From contig CALUNW010000009.1 in assembly GCA_944322145.1 (NCBI GenBank), positions 45,900 to 109,899 on the forward strand: 64,000 nt of DNA, given 5' to 3'. The notes beneath the pieces are model-generated. The model was not told the origin of the DNA. It worked only from the letters and a program-made list of their open reading frames with translations, and did no database searches. Every line of letters starts with the position of its first letter. The stretch's first letter is position 1. Shown here in pieces: positions 8,879 to 17,724 of the stretch. Origin of the DNA: an uncultured Atopobiaceae bacterium. GTDB taxonomy: Bacteria; Actinomycetota; Coriobacteriia; Coriobacteriales; Atopobiaceae. Made by a program: the position numbers and the translations under genes.

Positions 8879-8902
8879 GCCGGACAGCCGGCCCTTGCCC
8901 AG

Positions 8903-8937
8903 GCCGGGCGGCGTCTTGGGAGATGGCGTCGCCCGGC
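8903..8937 (+). terminator. GC-rich hairpin after the dehydratase gene
   Basis: GCCGGGCGGCGTC (8903-8915) pairs with GGCGTCGCCCGGC (8925-8937) with two imperfect pairs. It has no long U-run, so termination is likely partial or factor-dependent. It separates the sugar-acid genes from the 2-hydroxyacid dehydrogenase. Confidence 0.5.
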
Positions 8938-9035
8938 TCTGTGCATCCCGTCGAAACGCCTGCCCGCGGGAAATGTTCCGCGACCGGGGGGTAAAATACC
9001 CTCCAGTCACTACACATTTTGGAAGGGGGCACGAC

Positions 9036-10016
9036 GTGGCGGACACGTTCGTGGTTGCGTCGTGCGCTGCGACGTTTGGCATCTTCGACACCAGCGCGCT
9101 CGCGCGGCTCGAGGCCGCGGGGTGCACGGTGCGCGTCAACCCGTACGGCCGCCCGCTCACCGGCGACGAGATCGTCGACTACGCCCACGACTGCGACGCC
9201 ATCGTCCTGGGCAACGACCACCTGGACGCCGCCACCATCGACCGGCTGCCCAACCTCAAGCTCATCGCCCGCCACGGCGCGGGCTTCGACGGCATCGACT
9301 TTGCCGAGGCCGTGCGCCGCGGCATCACGATCACCAACACGCCCGGGGCAAACCGGGAGGAGACCGCGGACCTCACCTTCGCCCTCATCCTGGACCTGGC
9401 GCGCATGATCACGCAGACCGTCACACAGCTCAAGTCCGGCGTGTGGAACAAGATCCCCGGCCGGAGCCTCTACGGCAAGACCATCGGCATCATCGGCGTG
9501 GGCGCGATCGGGATGTCCGTCGCCGCGCGCGCCATGGGCTTTGGGATGGACATCCTCGGCTACGACATCGTCCGCCGCGACGAGGCCTCCCACTACGGGC
9601 TGCTCTACACGAGCCTCGACGAGCTGCTCGAGAAGTCGGACGTGGTCACCATCCACGCCCCGCTGACCTCCGCCACGCGCAACCTCCTCGGCGCGCGCGA
9701 GTTCCGCCGCATGAAGGAGGGGGCGCTGCTCATCAACACGGCGCGCGCGGGCATCGTGCGCGAGTCCGCCCTCGAGCGCGCGCTGACCACGGGCCACCTG
9801 GGCGGCTACGCGGTGGACGTGTACGAGCACGAGCCGCCGACGCTGCCCAAGTTCTTCGAGCTGCCCAACGTCCTCACGACGCCGCACATCGGCTCGGCGA
9901 CGCTCGAGGCAAACCGGCGCATGGGCGACGTCGTGGCGGACAACATCATCGCCTTCAAGGACGGCAAGGAGCCGCCCAACCGAGTGACGTACGCGGACCG
10001 CGTCCGCTTCTCGTAG
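9036..10016 (+). CDS. D-isomer-specific 2-hydroxyacid dehydrogenase
   Basis: A 326-residue NAD(P)-dependent dehydrogenase that interconverts 2-oxoacids and D-2-hydroxyacids. The Rossmann motif GVGAIG lies near residue 153. The catalytic arginine is in NTARAGI and the proton-relay histidine in TTPHIGSAT. A GTG start at 9036 is chosen because GGAAGGGGG lies eight bases upstream; the frame is open further upstream without another good site. The neighbouring KDPG pathway yields pyruvate, so reduction of pyruvate or a related oxoacid would fit fermentative redox balance (inference). A phosphoglycerate-dehydrogenase-like specificity cannot be excluded. Confidence 0.88.
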   Translation: MADTFVVASCAATFGIFDTSALARLEAAGCTVRVNPYGRPLTGDEIVDYAHDCDAIVLGNDHLDAATIDRLPNLKLIARHGAGFDGIDFAEAVRRGITITNTPGANREETADLTFALILDLARMITQTVTQLKSGVWNKIPGRSLYGKTIGIIGVGAIGMSVAARAMGFGMDILGYDIVRRDEASHYGLLYTSLDELLEKSDVVTIHAPLTSATRNLLGAREFRRMKEGALLINTARAGIVRESALERALTTGHLGGYAVDVYEHEPPTLPKFFELPNVLTTPHIGSATLEANRRMGDVVADNIIAFKDGKEPPNRVTYADRVRFS

Positions 10017-10045
10017 CACGCGCCGCGCTCCGATAGGGGGACCCT

Positions 10046-10882
10046 GTGGTCAAGCTCGTCTTTGTTGACATGGACGGCACCTTCCTCGACTCGTCGAAGG
10101 CCGTCACGCCCGAGAACGCCGCCGCGCTCGACGCCGCGGCCGCCCTTGGGGTCCGGTTTGTCCCCTGCACCGGCCGCAACGTTGCCGGCCTGCCGCGGGA
10201 GCTCCTCGAGCACCCGTGCGTGCGGTATGCCGTCTGCGCCAACGGCGCCATCGTGGCCGAGGTCGCCGGCGGGCGCACCCTGCGCGAGGTCAGCATCGAG
10301 AAGGACCTGGTGCTCGACCTCTACCGCCGGGTGCGCGACCTCCCGATCACCTTTGACATCTTCGCGGACTCCACCGTCTATACCGAGCGCGAGCGCTTCT
10401 CGCTGATCGACGGGCTCGACCTCGGCGACGCCACCAAGGACTTCGTCCGCAGCGTGCGCACCGTCTACGACGGGAGCTTCGAGGACCAGCTCGCCCGCGT
10501 CGGGAACGTGTGCCGCCTGAACGTCTTCTACCGTCGCCCCGAGGACCGCGACGCGGTCTGCGCGCTGATCGACGACGTCCCCACGCTGCGGCACACCTCG
10601 TCGCTGCCGTGCAACATCGAGGTCACCGACAGTTCCGCCCACAAGGGCGCGGGCCTGCGCTGGCTCTGCGACTACCTGGGCGTCTCGCCCGCGGACTGCA
10701 TCGCCTTCGGTGACGGGGACAACGACCGCACGATGCTCGAGGCCGCCGGCGACGGCGTGGCGATGGCCAACGCCTGCGCCGCCACGCTCGCGGCCGCCGA
10801 CCACGTGACCGCCTCCTGCGACGAGTCAGGCGTGGGACGCTACCTGGCGCCGATCTTCTCGGCCATGGCGCCCGCGCGCTGA
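10046..10882 (+). CDS. Cof-type HAD-IIB phosphatase
   Basis: A 278-residue HAD-IIB hydrolase with canonical DMDGT at residues 8-12 and GDGDND near residue 219. It starts with GTG behind AGGGGGA and lies 29 bp after the 2-hydroxyacid dehydrogenase, so it is probably the last gene of that transcript. It is a close paralogue of the gene at 2362 across the whole length. Likely role: removal of phosphate from sugar phosphates, possibly detoxifying excess PTS products (inference). The gene ends only 14 bp from convergent argR. Confidence 0.9.
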   Translation: MVKLVFVDMDGTFLDSSKAVTPENAAALDAAAALGVRFVPCTGRNVAGLPRELLEHPCVRYAVCANGAIVAEVAGGRTLREVSIEKDLVLDLYRRVRDLPITFDIFADSTVYTERERFSLIDGLDLGDATKDFVRSVRTVYDGSFEDQLARVGNVCRLNVFYRRPEDRDAVCALIDDVPTLRHTSSLPCNIEVTDSSAHKGAGLRWLCDYLGVSPADCIAFGDGDNDRTMLEAAGDGVAMANACAATLAAADHVTASCDESGVGRYLAPIFSAMAPAR

Positions 10883-10895
10883 GGGCCGCGGCGCG

Positions 10896-11333
10896 CTAGC
10901 CGCTCGTGGCGAGCGCGGAGATGGCGTTTCTGACCTCGTCCGCGCCGGCGGGGGAGTCGGTGGCAACGAACACCGTGTCGTGGCCCGCGACGGTGCCGAG
11001 CACGTGGTCGAGCCGGGCCTCGTCGATGACGCGCGCCACGCTCTGGGCGGTCTCGGGCTGGGTGAGCACCACCACGAGGGCCTGTCCCGGGGCGCTTCTC
11101 GTCTCCACCACAAACTCCGAGAGCACGAGCTGCAGGTTGAGGTCCTCCTCGAGGACGTAGAACCCGCCCGCGAGCTTGCGGAGGTGCATCTCCGAGACGT
11201 CGCGCGAGACCGTGGCCTGCGTGCAGCTGAAGCCCTGCTCCCCGAGGGCGGCGACGAGCTCGTTCTGCGTGCGGATGGACTGCGCGCGGACGATGCCGCG
11301 AATCGCCTCCTGCCTGCCGTTGCTGCGCTTCAT
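10896..11333 (-). CDS. argR: Arginine repressor ArgR
   Basis: A 145-residue ArgR/AhrC homologue. The N-terminal winged HTH (residues 1-70) contains SCTQATVSRDVSEM, and the C-terminal oligomerisation/arginine-binding domain carries the DTVF/GHDT region. It binds ARG boxes upstream of arginine genes when arginine is present. The start at 11333 (MKRSNGRQ) follows GGAGG by five bases; a longer frame beginning at 11366 lacks such a site. No arginine biosynthesis genes are in the window, so it acts in trans. Confidence 0.9.
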   Translation of the reverse strand: MKRSNGRQEAIRGIVRAQSIRTQNELVAALGEQGFSCTQATVSRDVSEMHLRKLAGGFYVLEEDLNLQLVLSEFVVETRSAPGQALVVVLTQPETAQSVARVIDEARLDHVLGTVAGHDTVFVATDSPAGADEVRNAISALATSG

Positions 11334-11412
11334 GCTCGCCTCCTGCCGCCTTCCTGTGACCAGCATACGCGAAACCGCCGCCGGGCGCGGGGAGGGGCGC
11401 CCTCGCGCGTCC

Positions 11413-12687
11413 TCACGCGTCGATGGGGAAGTCGTCGCCGAGGGAGTTCACCACGTCCTTGCTGGTCTGGCGCAGCCACGCGATCGGGTCCTTCTCGGCG
11501 GCCAGCGTCGTGTGCGCCGCGGCGAGCTCGGGCGTGTAGTCCTTGAGGGCGTAGACCGCGAAGCTCGTGCCGTCCGTGTGCATCACGAGCGGCGTCCACA
11601 CCACGTTCTCGATGCGGACCTCGCCGTCCTCCTTCACAAAGTCGCAGCTCAGCATGCCCTCGAGCTCGTTGTAGATGTGCGTGTACTCGTGGTTGCTCGT
11701 GAAGTTGCCGAGCGAGTAGGCAACGAGCGTCCGGTTGCCGCCCTCGCCCGTGAGCCAGGTCATGGGGCCGATCACGTGCGGGTGCGACCCCAGCACCACG
11801 TCCACGCCCAGGTCGGTCAGGAACTGCGCGTAGTCGCGCTGGGTCTTGTCGGCCTCCATGAGGTTCTCGGTGCCCCAGTGCATGGCCACGAGCACCACGT
11901 CGGCCATCTCCTGGGCACGCTTGACGTCGGCCTCGATGCGGTCCTTGTCCATGAAGCTGACGGCGTAGTCGGGCAGGTCCTCCTGGTCGTAGCCGTTGAC
12001 GCCGTAGGTGTAGTCGAGCAGGGCAAACGTGATGCCGTTGCGCTCGACGGTTGCGATCTTCTCGGCCTCCTCCGCGCTCGACGCCGTCCCGGCAAAGGCC
12101 ACGGGCTGGGCGTTCCACACCTCGCGCGAGTGGTCGTTGGCACCGAAGGCGCCCCAGTCGTAGGCGTGGTTGGATGCCGACCCCACGAGGTCAAAGCCCG
12201 CGTCCACGAGGGCGTCCGCCATCTGGTCGGTGGTGTTGAAGGAGGGGTAGCCCCTGGGGCCGATGTCGTCCCCGCCCAGGTGCGTCTCCTCCTTCACGTA
12301 GGCGAGGTCGGCGGCCTGAACGTAGTCGCGAATCGGCGCGTAGATGGGTGAGTAGTCATAGTCCCCGTCGCCAACCTCGCCGGCCTGCGCGTCCGCATAG
12401 GCGGCAATCTCTATCTCCGGGAGGTTGTCTCCCACGGCCACAAAGCTGACTCGCGCCGGGCCCGCGGGGGCCGGGGGCGTCTCGGGAGCCGGCGCCAGCG
12501 CCGCCCGGATGCCGAGCGCGCACCCCACCACAAAGAGGACGGCAAGCACGATCACGACGGGGAAGAGCTGCGGCCGCGCCTGGGTCGAGCGGGCGGGTTG
12601 GGCAGCGGGCCGGCTTGCCGCCGCGTGCTCGATCGGCGTCCCCCGACGGTGCGGCTTGAGGTTCTGTCGCGCGTCCTTCTCGGCCAT
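11413..12687 (-). CDS. CapA-family metallophosphatase-like membrane protein
   Basis: This 424-residue protein has a cytoplasmic N-terminus, one membrane segment near residues 38-60 and a large external domain of the PGA_cap/CapA family. Visible motifs of the calcineurin-like fold include AVGDN, GSASNHAYDWG, AMHWGTE and GSHPHVIGP. CapA proteins take part in poly-gamma-glutamate capsule synthesis in bacilli, but in most gut actinobacteria they occur, as here, without capBC and their role is unknown. AGGAGG lies 11 bases before the start at 12687; an upstream in-frame ATG at 12726 is less likely. Confidence 0.85.
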   Translation of the reverse strand: MAEKDARQNLKPHRRGTPIEHAAASRPAAQPARSTQARPQLFPVVIVLAVLFVVGCALGIRAALAPAPETPPAPAGPARVSFVAVGDNLPEIEIAAYADAQAGEVGDGDYDYSPIYAPIRDYVQAADLAYVKEETHLGGDDIGPRGYPSFNTTDQMADALVDAGFDLVGSASNHAYDWGAFGANDHSREVWNAQPVAFAGTASSAEEAEKIATVERNGITFALLDYTYGVNGYDQEDLPDYAVSFMDKDRIEADVKRAQEMADVVLVAMHWGTENLMEADKTQRDYAQFLTDLGVDVVLGSHPHVIGPMTWLTGEGGNRTLVAYSLGNFTSNHEYTHIYNELEGMLSCDFVKEDGEVRIENVVWTPLVMHTDGTSFAVYALKDYTPELAAAHTTLAAEKDPIAWLRQTSKDVVNSLGDDFPIDA

Positions 12688-12888
12688 GGCGTGTGTCACC
12701 TCCTGCTTGAGGGCATGTGGGAACACTATACGCCCGCCCGCGCTCAGGTTTTGCGCCCCGTCCGGGGAATCGGCGGACGCCCGGCCCCGCCCCGCGAGGT
12801 TACGCTCCGCTGACGCGCGCGACCCGCCCCTGCGCTAGACTATCAGGCGAGAAAAACGCGACTTCGCAACGATCACGGGAGGCACCCC

Positions 12889-14151
12889 ATGTCCGACGTC
12901 CTCGAGCGGTTCCTGCGCTACGTCCAGGTCGACTCGCCGTCCAACCCGGACAACCTCGACCAGACCCCGTCCACCCCCTGCCAGCACGACATGGCGCGTG
13001 TGCTCGCCGACGACCTCGAGGCCATCGGCTGCACGGGCGTCACCGCCGACGAGCACGCCTACGTCACGGGCACCCTGCCCGCCTCGGCCGGCGCCGAGGA
13101 CCTTCCGGCGCTCGTGCTCTGCGCCCACATCGACTCCTCGCCGGACGCCCCGGCCCACGGCGTGCGCCCGCACGTGGTGCGCTACGAGGGCGGCCCGCTC
13201 GTCTCGGGCGTCGTCGACGGCGAGCCGGTCCAGACCACGCCCGAGCAGGTGCCCGACCTTGCGCAGTTCGTCGGCCAGGACATCGTCTGCTCCGACGGCA
13301 CCACGCTGCTCTCCGCCGACGACAAGGCAGGCGTCGCCGAGATCATGGCCCTTCTCGCCCGCCTGGCGGCCGACCCCGCGCTGCCGCACCCCCGCATCGT
13401 CGCCGCCTTTGTCCCGGACGAGGAGATCGGCCACGGCGCGAGCCTGCTCGACGTCGAGTCGCTCGGCGCCTGCGGCGGCTACACCGTGGACGGCGAGGCG
13501 CTCGGCGAGTTCAACTACGAGTGCTTCTCGGCCTGCGAGGCCACGGTCGCCGTGCGCGGCGTGATGGTGCACCCCGGCGCCGCCAAGGACGTCATGGTCA
13601 ACGCCATCACCGTGGCGGGCGAGTTCCAGCAGATGGTCCCCGCCGCGGAGCGCCCCGAGCACACCGCCGGCCGCGAGGGCTTCTTCCACCCTACCGACAT
13701 CGAGGGCACCGCCTCCAACGTGACGCTCTCCTACATCCTGCGCGACTTCGACGCCGACGGCTTTGACGCCCGCAAGGATACCTTCCGGGCGATCGCCGCC
13801 TTCCTCAACGACCGCTACGGCGAGGGTACGGTCACGGTGAGCTTCCGCGAGCAGTATCGCAACATGGCGGAGAAGTTCGGTCCCTCCGACCAGCGGCTCA
13901 TTGACTTTGCCCTCGAGGCCAACCGCGAGGTCGGCCTCGACCCCGTGGCGGTGCCGGCGCGCGGCGGCACCGACGGCGCCCAGCTCACCTTCCGCGGGCT
14001 GCCCTGCCCCAACCTCGCGACGGGAGGCTACAACGCCCACTCCGTCCGCGAGTTCGTGCCGGTGAGCAGCCTCGAGCTCACGGTCGACCTGCTGGAGCGC
14101 CTCGTGGCCAAGTTCGCCGCGCCGGCCGCCCCGTCCGGGGGAGAGGCGTAG
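12889..14151 (+). CDS. pepT: Peptidase T (tripeptide aminopeptidase, M20B)
   Basis: A 420-residue cytoplasmic dizinc aminopeptidase that removes the N-terminal residue of tripeptides; the family is usually about 410 aa. Metal and catalytic motifs are present: AHIDSSPDAP, SADDKAGVAE, PDEEIGHGA, VDGEALGEFNYE and the C-terminal GGYNAHSVREF. The ATG follows GGGAGG by seven bases. It is followed after 5 bp by a small membrane protein. Peptide use fits an amino-acid-fermenting anaerobe. Confidence 0.93.
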   Translation: MSDVLERFLRYVQVDSPSNPDNLDQTPSTPCQHDMARVLADDLEAIGCTGVTADEHAYVTGTLPASAGAEDLPALVLCAHIDSSPDAPAHGVRPHVVRYEGGPLVSGVVDGEPVQTTPEQVPDLAQFVGQDIVCSDGTTLLSADDKAGVAEIMALLARLAADPALPHPRIVAAFVPDEEIGHGASLLDVESLGACGGYTVDGEALGEFNYECFSACEATVAVRGVMVHPGAAKDVMVNAITVAGEFQQMVPAAERPEHTAGREGFFHPTDIEGTASNVTLSYILRDFDADGFDARKDTFRAIAAFLNDRYGEGTVTVSFREQYRNMAEKFGPSDQRLIDFALEANREVGLDPVAVPARGGTDGAQLTFRGLPCPNLATGGYNAHSVREFVPVSSLELTVDLLERLVAKFAAPAAPSGGEA

Positions 14152-14156
14152 GCGCC

Positions 14157-14708
14157 GTGGAGATGGTCCTTCTCGCCTCCGTCGAGGTTGTCCTGCCCAT
14201 CTTTGCGCTGCTCTTTGAGCACGTGGGCAACGTACGCATCTCCGAGCGCCATCACAGGCATCACGACACCTACGTCGTGCCCGTCCCGTTTACCCGCGGC
14301 CTGGTCCTGGCGATGGCGTTCATGAGCGTGCTCGGCCTCGTCCTGGGCTGGCTCTGCGCCGCGCTCGAGTTCCTCCCCGAGGCGCTGCCCGTGTTCGCTT
14401 TCTTTGACGCGTTCATCGTCACGTGCTTTGTCATGTGGGCGGTCCTGCGCCGCTACAAGGTCTCGGTCTTTGACGAGCGCCTGATGATCACCCCGTTCCT
14501 GGGGCCCGACGCCACGGTGCGCTACGACCGGATCGACGTGATGCAGTGGACGGGCCTGCGCAAGGGCTCGGGCTATCGCGACCTCGTCATCTGGGCGGGG
14601 GGCCGGCGCGTGGGGCGCCTGTCCGGCATGGTGGACATCGAGCAGATCCTCATGGCTATCGACCGCTTTGACGCGCTGCCGCGCGAGGAGAAGGGAATCA
14701 TCTCGTGA
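14157..14708 (+). CDS. Small membrane protein with C-terminal PH-like region, unknown function
   Basis: 183 residues, starting at GTG 14157 (an ATG two codons later is an alternative). Two hydrophobic segments at about 48-72 and 80-101 are followed by a roughly 75-residue soluble domain (KVSVFDERLMITPF...), which resembles bacterial PH-like domains often found after two membrane helices. It sits between pepT and a HAD gene, and its stop overlaps that GTG start by four bases (GTGA), so it is translationally coupled to it. Specific function not recognised. Confidence 0.7.
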   Translation: MEMVLLASVEVVLPIFALLFEHVGNVRISERHHRHHDTYVVPVPFTRGLVLAMAFMSVLGLVLGWLCAALEFLPEALPVFAFFDAFIVTCFVMWAVLRRYKVSVFDERLMITPFLGPDATVRYDRIDVMQWTGLRKGSGYRDLVIWAGGRRVGRLSGMVDIEQILMAIDRFDALPREEKGIIS

Positions 14709-15547
14709 TCAAGCTGGTCCTCTCTGACATGGACAACACGCTCATCCCGCTGGGCGAGAAGCACGTGAGCCCGCGCACGATCGCGGCCATCCACGAGCTC
14801 ATGGGGACCGGCGTGCGCTTTGGCCCCGCCACCGGGCGCGACACCGTCGAGCTGCTGCGCTTCTTCGACATGGACGAGTCCTGCTTCCAGACGGGCATCC
14901 TCTCCAACGGCAAGCGCATCCGCCTGGACGGCTCCTACGTCCAGATGACGCTCATCCCGCGCGACGCCCTCGAGCGCATCGACGCCGCGCTGCGGCCCGA
15001 GCCGGGCATGTTCCTCGTGTGCTACCCCGAGCAGACCAACCTGCTCTACCCCGCGTACGGCGTGGGCACCACCGACGAGGCGCTGGCCTACTACGCGCGC
15101 CGCACGCGCTTCACCGGCATCGCCGTGGACGAGATTCCTGACGAGGACTACATCGCGGCGACCATCGCCTGCCCGGAGGACCCCGAGCACATGGAGCGCT
15201 GCCGGCAGATCGTGGCCGAGGCGGCGCCGGACATGCGGATAGCGTCGCCCATCTCGGGCTGGTTCGACATCATGCCGCAGGGCGTCTCCAAGGCCGCGGG
15301 ACTCGACGTCCTTCTCGACGCGCTGGGCATCACGGCCGACGAGGTCGTCGCCTTTGGCGATGCCGAGAACGACCTCGAGATCCTGCGCAAGGTCCGCCAC
15401 TCCGTGGCCGTGGCCAACGCCACCGACGAGGTCCTGGCTACCGCCAACTATCGCGTGGGCGCCGTCACCGACGAGGGCGTGGCCGACGCGCTGCTCGAGA
15501 TCGCCCGCGCCACCCGCGTCGGCGAGATGCCCGCCTTCCTGCAATAG
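14705..15547 (+). CDS. Cof-type HAD-IIB phosphatase
   Basis: A 280-residue HAD-IIB protein with motif I DMDNT (residues 8-12, glycine replaced by asparagine) and GDAEND near residue 218. Translation is coupled to the preceding membrane protein through a GTGA overlap. It is followed after 18 bp by another HAD gene; the two are more distant from each other than the 2362/10046 pair is. Substrate unknown. Confidence 0.88.
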   Translation: MIKLVLSDMDNTLIPLGEKHVSPRTIAAIHELMGTGVRFGPATGRDTVELLRFFDMDESCFQTGILSNGKRIRLDGSYVQMTLIPRDALERIDAALRPEPGMFLVCYPEQTNLLYPAYGVGTTDEALAYYARRTRFTGIAVDEIPDEDYIAATIACPEDPEHMERCRQIVAEAAPDMRIASPISGWFDIMPQGVSKAAGLDVLLDALGITADEVVAFGDAENDLEILRKVRHSVAVANATDEVLATANYRVGAVTDEGVADALLEIARATRVGEMPAFLQ

Positions 15548-15565
15548 ATGAGAGGAGAGCCCCCC

Positions 15566-16360
15566 ATGATCAAGCTCATCGCGTCGGACATGGACGGCAC
15601 GCTGCTGGACGGCGACGCCAAGGTCCCCGAGGAGACCTTCGAGCTCATCCATGCCCTGCACGAGAGGGGCGTGCGCTTTGTGGCAAGCTCCGGCCGCCGC
15701 TACGACACGCTGCGCTGGTTCTTCTCGCCGGTCGCCGACGAGATGGACTACGTTGCCTCCCTCGGCACGCAGGTCTACGCCGACGGCCGCCTGCTCGACC
15801 GCGAGGTCTTCTCGACCATCGCCGTGATGCGCCTGTTTGAGACCACCCAGCTCTTCGACTGCATCCACCTGGCGCTCTATGACGCCACGCACACCTACCT
15901 GCTCAACGACCAGAGCTCCTACCTGCGCGAGCTCGACAAGGACCTCCCCAACGCCGAGCGCATCTACGACCCGCCCTCGCCGGACGTGAGCATCATCAAG
16001 GCGGCCGTCTGCTGCGAGCTGCCCGAGCAGCTCATGGACATGGCCTACGTCCTCGAGCGCGAGCTCTCCGAGTGGTTTACCTTCCTGCCGAGCGGCTCGC
16101 GCTGGATCGACGTGGTGCCGCGTCACGTGAACAAGGCGACGGGCCTGGAGCAGGTGCTGCGCTACTGGGGCATCGACCGCAGCGAGGTCGTGGCCTTTGG
16201 CGACTCCATGAACGACTACGCGATGCTGCGCTACGTGGGTCATCCCTACGTGATGGAGAACGCCCGCTACGCCGTGCGCCAGATCGGCCAGCGCGTCATC
16301 GGGCGCAACACCGAGCACGCCGTCCAGGCCACGATGCGCGAGATTCTCGAGAGTCTGTAG
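15566..16360 (+). CDS. Cof-type HAD-IIB phosphatase
   Basis: A 264-residue HAD-IIB hydrolase with canonical DMDGT (residues 8-12), SSGRRYD motif II and GDSMNDYAM motif IV near residue 211. The start at 15566 is chosen because GAGGAGAG precedes it; an in-frame ATG at 15548 has no such site. It is the fourth Cof-type phosphatase in 14 kb and the last gene before a long inverted repeat at a convergent gene boundary. Confidence 0.9.
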   Translation: MIKLIASDMDGTLLDGDAKVPEETFELIHALHERGVRFVASSGRRYDTLRWFFSPVADEMDYVASLGTQVYADGRLLDREVFSTIAVMRLFETTQLFDCIHLALYDATHTYLLNDQSSYLRELDKDLPNAERIYDPPSPDVSIIKAAVCCELPEQLMDMAYVLERELSEWFTFLPSGSRWIDVVPRHVNKATGLEQVLRYWGIDRSEVVAFGDSMNDYAMLRYVGHPYVMENARYAVRQIGQRVIGRNTEHAVQATMREILESL

Positions 16361-16410
16361 CCGCTGCGCCGGCGGGGTAGCGGTCGAGGGTTCGCGACTC
16401 CTTCGGTGCC

Positions 16411-16507
16411 AAACGTCACAGGTAGTGGTACGTACCACGCGTTTAACGAGAAGAACTTCATCTTGAAGACCTAAAAATTTTTTCGAGTCTCACTACCTGT
16501 GACGTTT
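16411..16507. repeat. Perfect 17-bp inverted repeat with 63-base loop
   Basis: AAACGTCACAGGTAGTG (16411-16427) and its exact complement (16491-16507) flank a spacer that contains GTACGTAC and an AT-rich stretch. It fills the gap between the convergent HAD gene (ends 16360) and ROK gene (ends 16553). Confidence 0.9.
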
Positions 16508-16552
16508 ACGCGGTCGCAACAATTCGCGCCGGCCCGGGTGTACGCCCCGTCG

Positions 16553-17464
16553 CTACGCGCCGCGCTTCTCGCGCATGTGCAGGAAGTGCTGGTAGGCGCC
16601 GATGAGGTTGGCGTCGTTGAAGAAGCGGCAGGTCACGATCTCAACCTCGGGGAAGTCGCAGAGCAGCTCGGCGTTGAAGCGCCGGTGAGCGTCGCGCACG
16701 CCCTCGATGAACAGCGGGTTTCTGCTGATGCCGCCGCCCAGGCAGATGCGCTCGGGGTCGATCCAGCACTGGATGTTGTGAATCTGGATGGCGATTCCGT
16801 CGCACACGTCGCGGAAGAGCTGCGTCGTGACCTCGTCGCCCTCCTCGAGCCACGCAAAGAGCTGCCGGCCGTCGCACTTCTCGATGCCCTTGGCCTCGGC
16901 CAGGCGCCGGCACATGCCCACCGTGGAGCAGTCGGTAGACCACGAGCCCGCGTCGCGCAGCTTGCTCGCCTTGTGCGGGAAGCGGAAGTACATCATCGAC
17001 GCCTCGCCGGAGTAGAGGTGCGAGCCCTTGAAGAGCTGCCCGTCCACGACCGTGCCGCCGCCGATGCCCGTGCCAAAGGTGAGCACCACGCCGTTTTGGA
17101 CGCCCTGGAGGTTGCCGACGGCGAGCTCGGCCATCGTGGAGCAGCGCGCGTCGTTCTCGACCTCGATGGGCAGGCTGAAGCGCTCCTCCCAGGCGGTGAC
17201 GTCGACGTTGAAGTTGTAGAGCAGCGCGCCGCCGGTGTGCAGGTACTTGCGGTCCACGTCGATCACGCCGGGCATGGAGAGCGCGATGCCCTCCACGGGC
17301 CCCAGCTGCGCGAGGATGTCCTCGAGCGCTGCGAGGAAGGGCTCCTGGTCGTGCGACATCGGGTCGGGCGTGGGCACCTCGCCCTGGAGCTGGATGTCGG
17401 TCCCCTCCATGGCGCAGTACTTGATGGCGGTTCCGCCCACGTCGAACACGGCGAGCCTGGTCAT
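16553..17464 (-). CDS. ROK-family sugar kinase
   Basis: A 303-residue ROK protein with the ATP-binding DVGGTAIKY at residues 7-15, the GTGIGGG loop near residue 130 and GGGISRN near residue 245. ROK kinases phosphorylate hexoses or amino sugars. The usual CxCGxxGCxE zinc motif is not seen; the corresponding stretch reads STDCSTVGMC, so a group lacking the classical zinc site is likely. There is no N-terminal HTH, so it is a kinase, not a repressor. The start at 17464 follows GGGGGA. It is co-directional with the mupG-like gene, suggesting action on an amino sugar (inference). Confidence 0.85.
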   Translation of the reverse strand: MTRLAVFDVGGTAIKYCAMEGTDIQLQGEVPTPDPMSHDQEPFLAALEDILAQLGPVEGIALSMPGVIDVDRKYLHTGGALLYNFNVDVTAWEERFSLPIEVENDARCSTMAELAVGNLQGVQNGVVLTFGTGIGGGTVVDGQLFKGSHLYSGEASMMYFRFPHKASKLRDAGSWSTDCSTVGMCRRLAEAKGIEKCDGRQLFAWLEEGDEVTTQLFRDVCDGIAIQIHNIQCWIDPERICLGGGISRNPLFIEGVRDAHRRFNAELLCDFPEVEIVTCRFFNDANLIGAYQHFLHMREKRGA

Positions 17465-17553
17465 GAGTCCCCCTTCGATCGAGTTGACCACGTCATCGTA
17501 GCACGCCGGGCGCGGCCGAAAGGAGCCTCGTCGGCGGGCGGAAGGCCGAACAG

Positions 17554-17700
17554 CGCGAGGGTATGTACACCCCGCTATGAGAGTATGTACACCCCGCCAT
17601 CAAGTGCGGGCTGCAAATCCGCAGGTCAAGACACTGCCGAGAAGAACGGGTGGGTTGAGGGGTGCACATACCCTCACAGCGGGGTGTACATACCCTCGCG
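17554..17700. repeat. 42-bp near-perfect inverted repeat built of tandem GTATGTACAC boxes
   Basis: Left arm 17554-17595 and right arm 17659-17700 are complementary with three mismatches. Each arm holds two GTRYRCAY boxes spaced 22 bp (17561 and 17583; 17662 and 17684). The central spacer contains CCGCAGGTCA (17619-17628), which recurs in the array at 61457-61602. It lies between mupG and the ROK gene, upstream of ROK, so it could be its operator or a structured leader. Confidence 0.9.
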
Positions 17701-17724
17701 CCGCCCACTGGTGCCCGGTCCCGG

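Noticed and set aside
7172..9160. A 662-codon minus-strand frame opposite the dehydratase gene
   Set aside because: Typical high-GC third-position shadow; no start signal and no homology visible.
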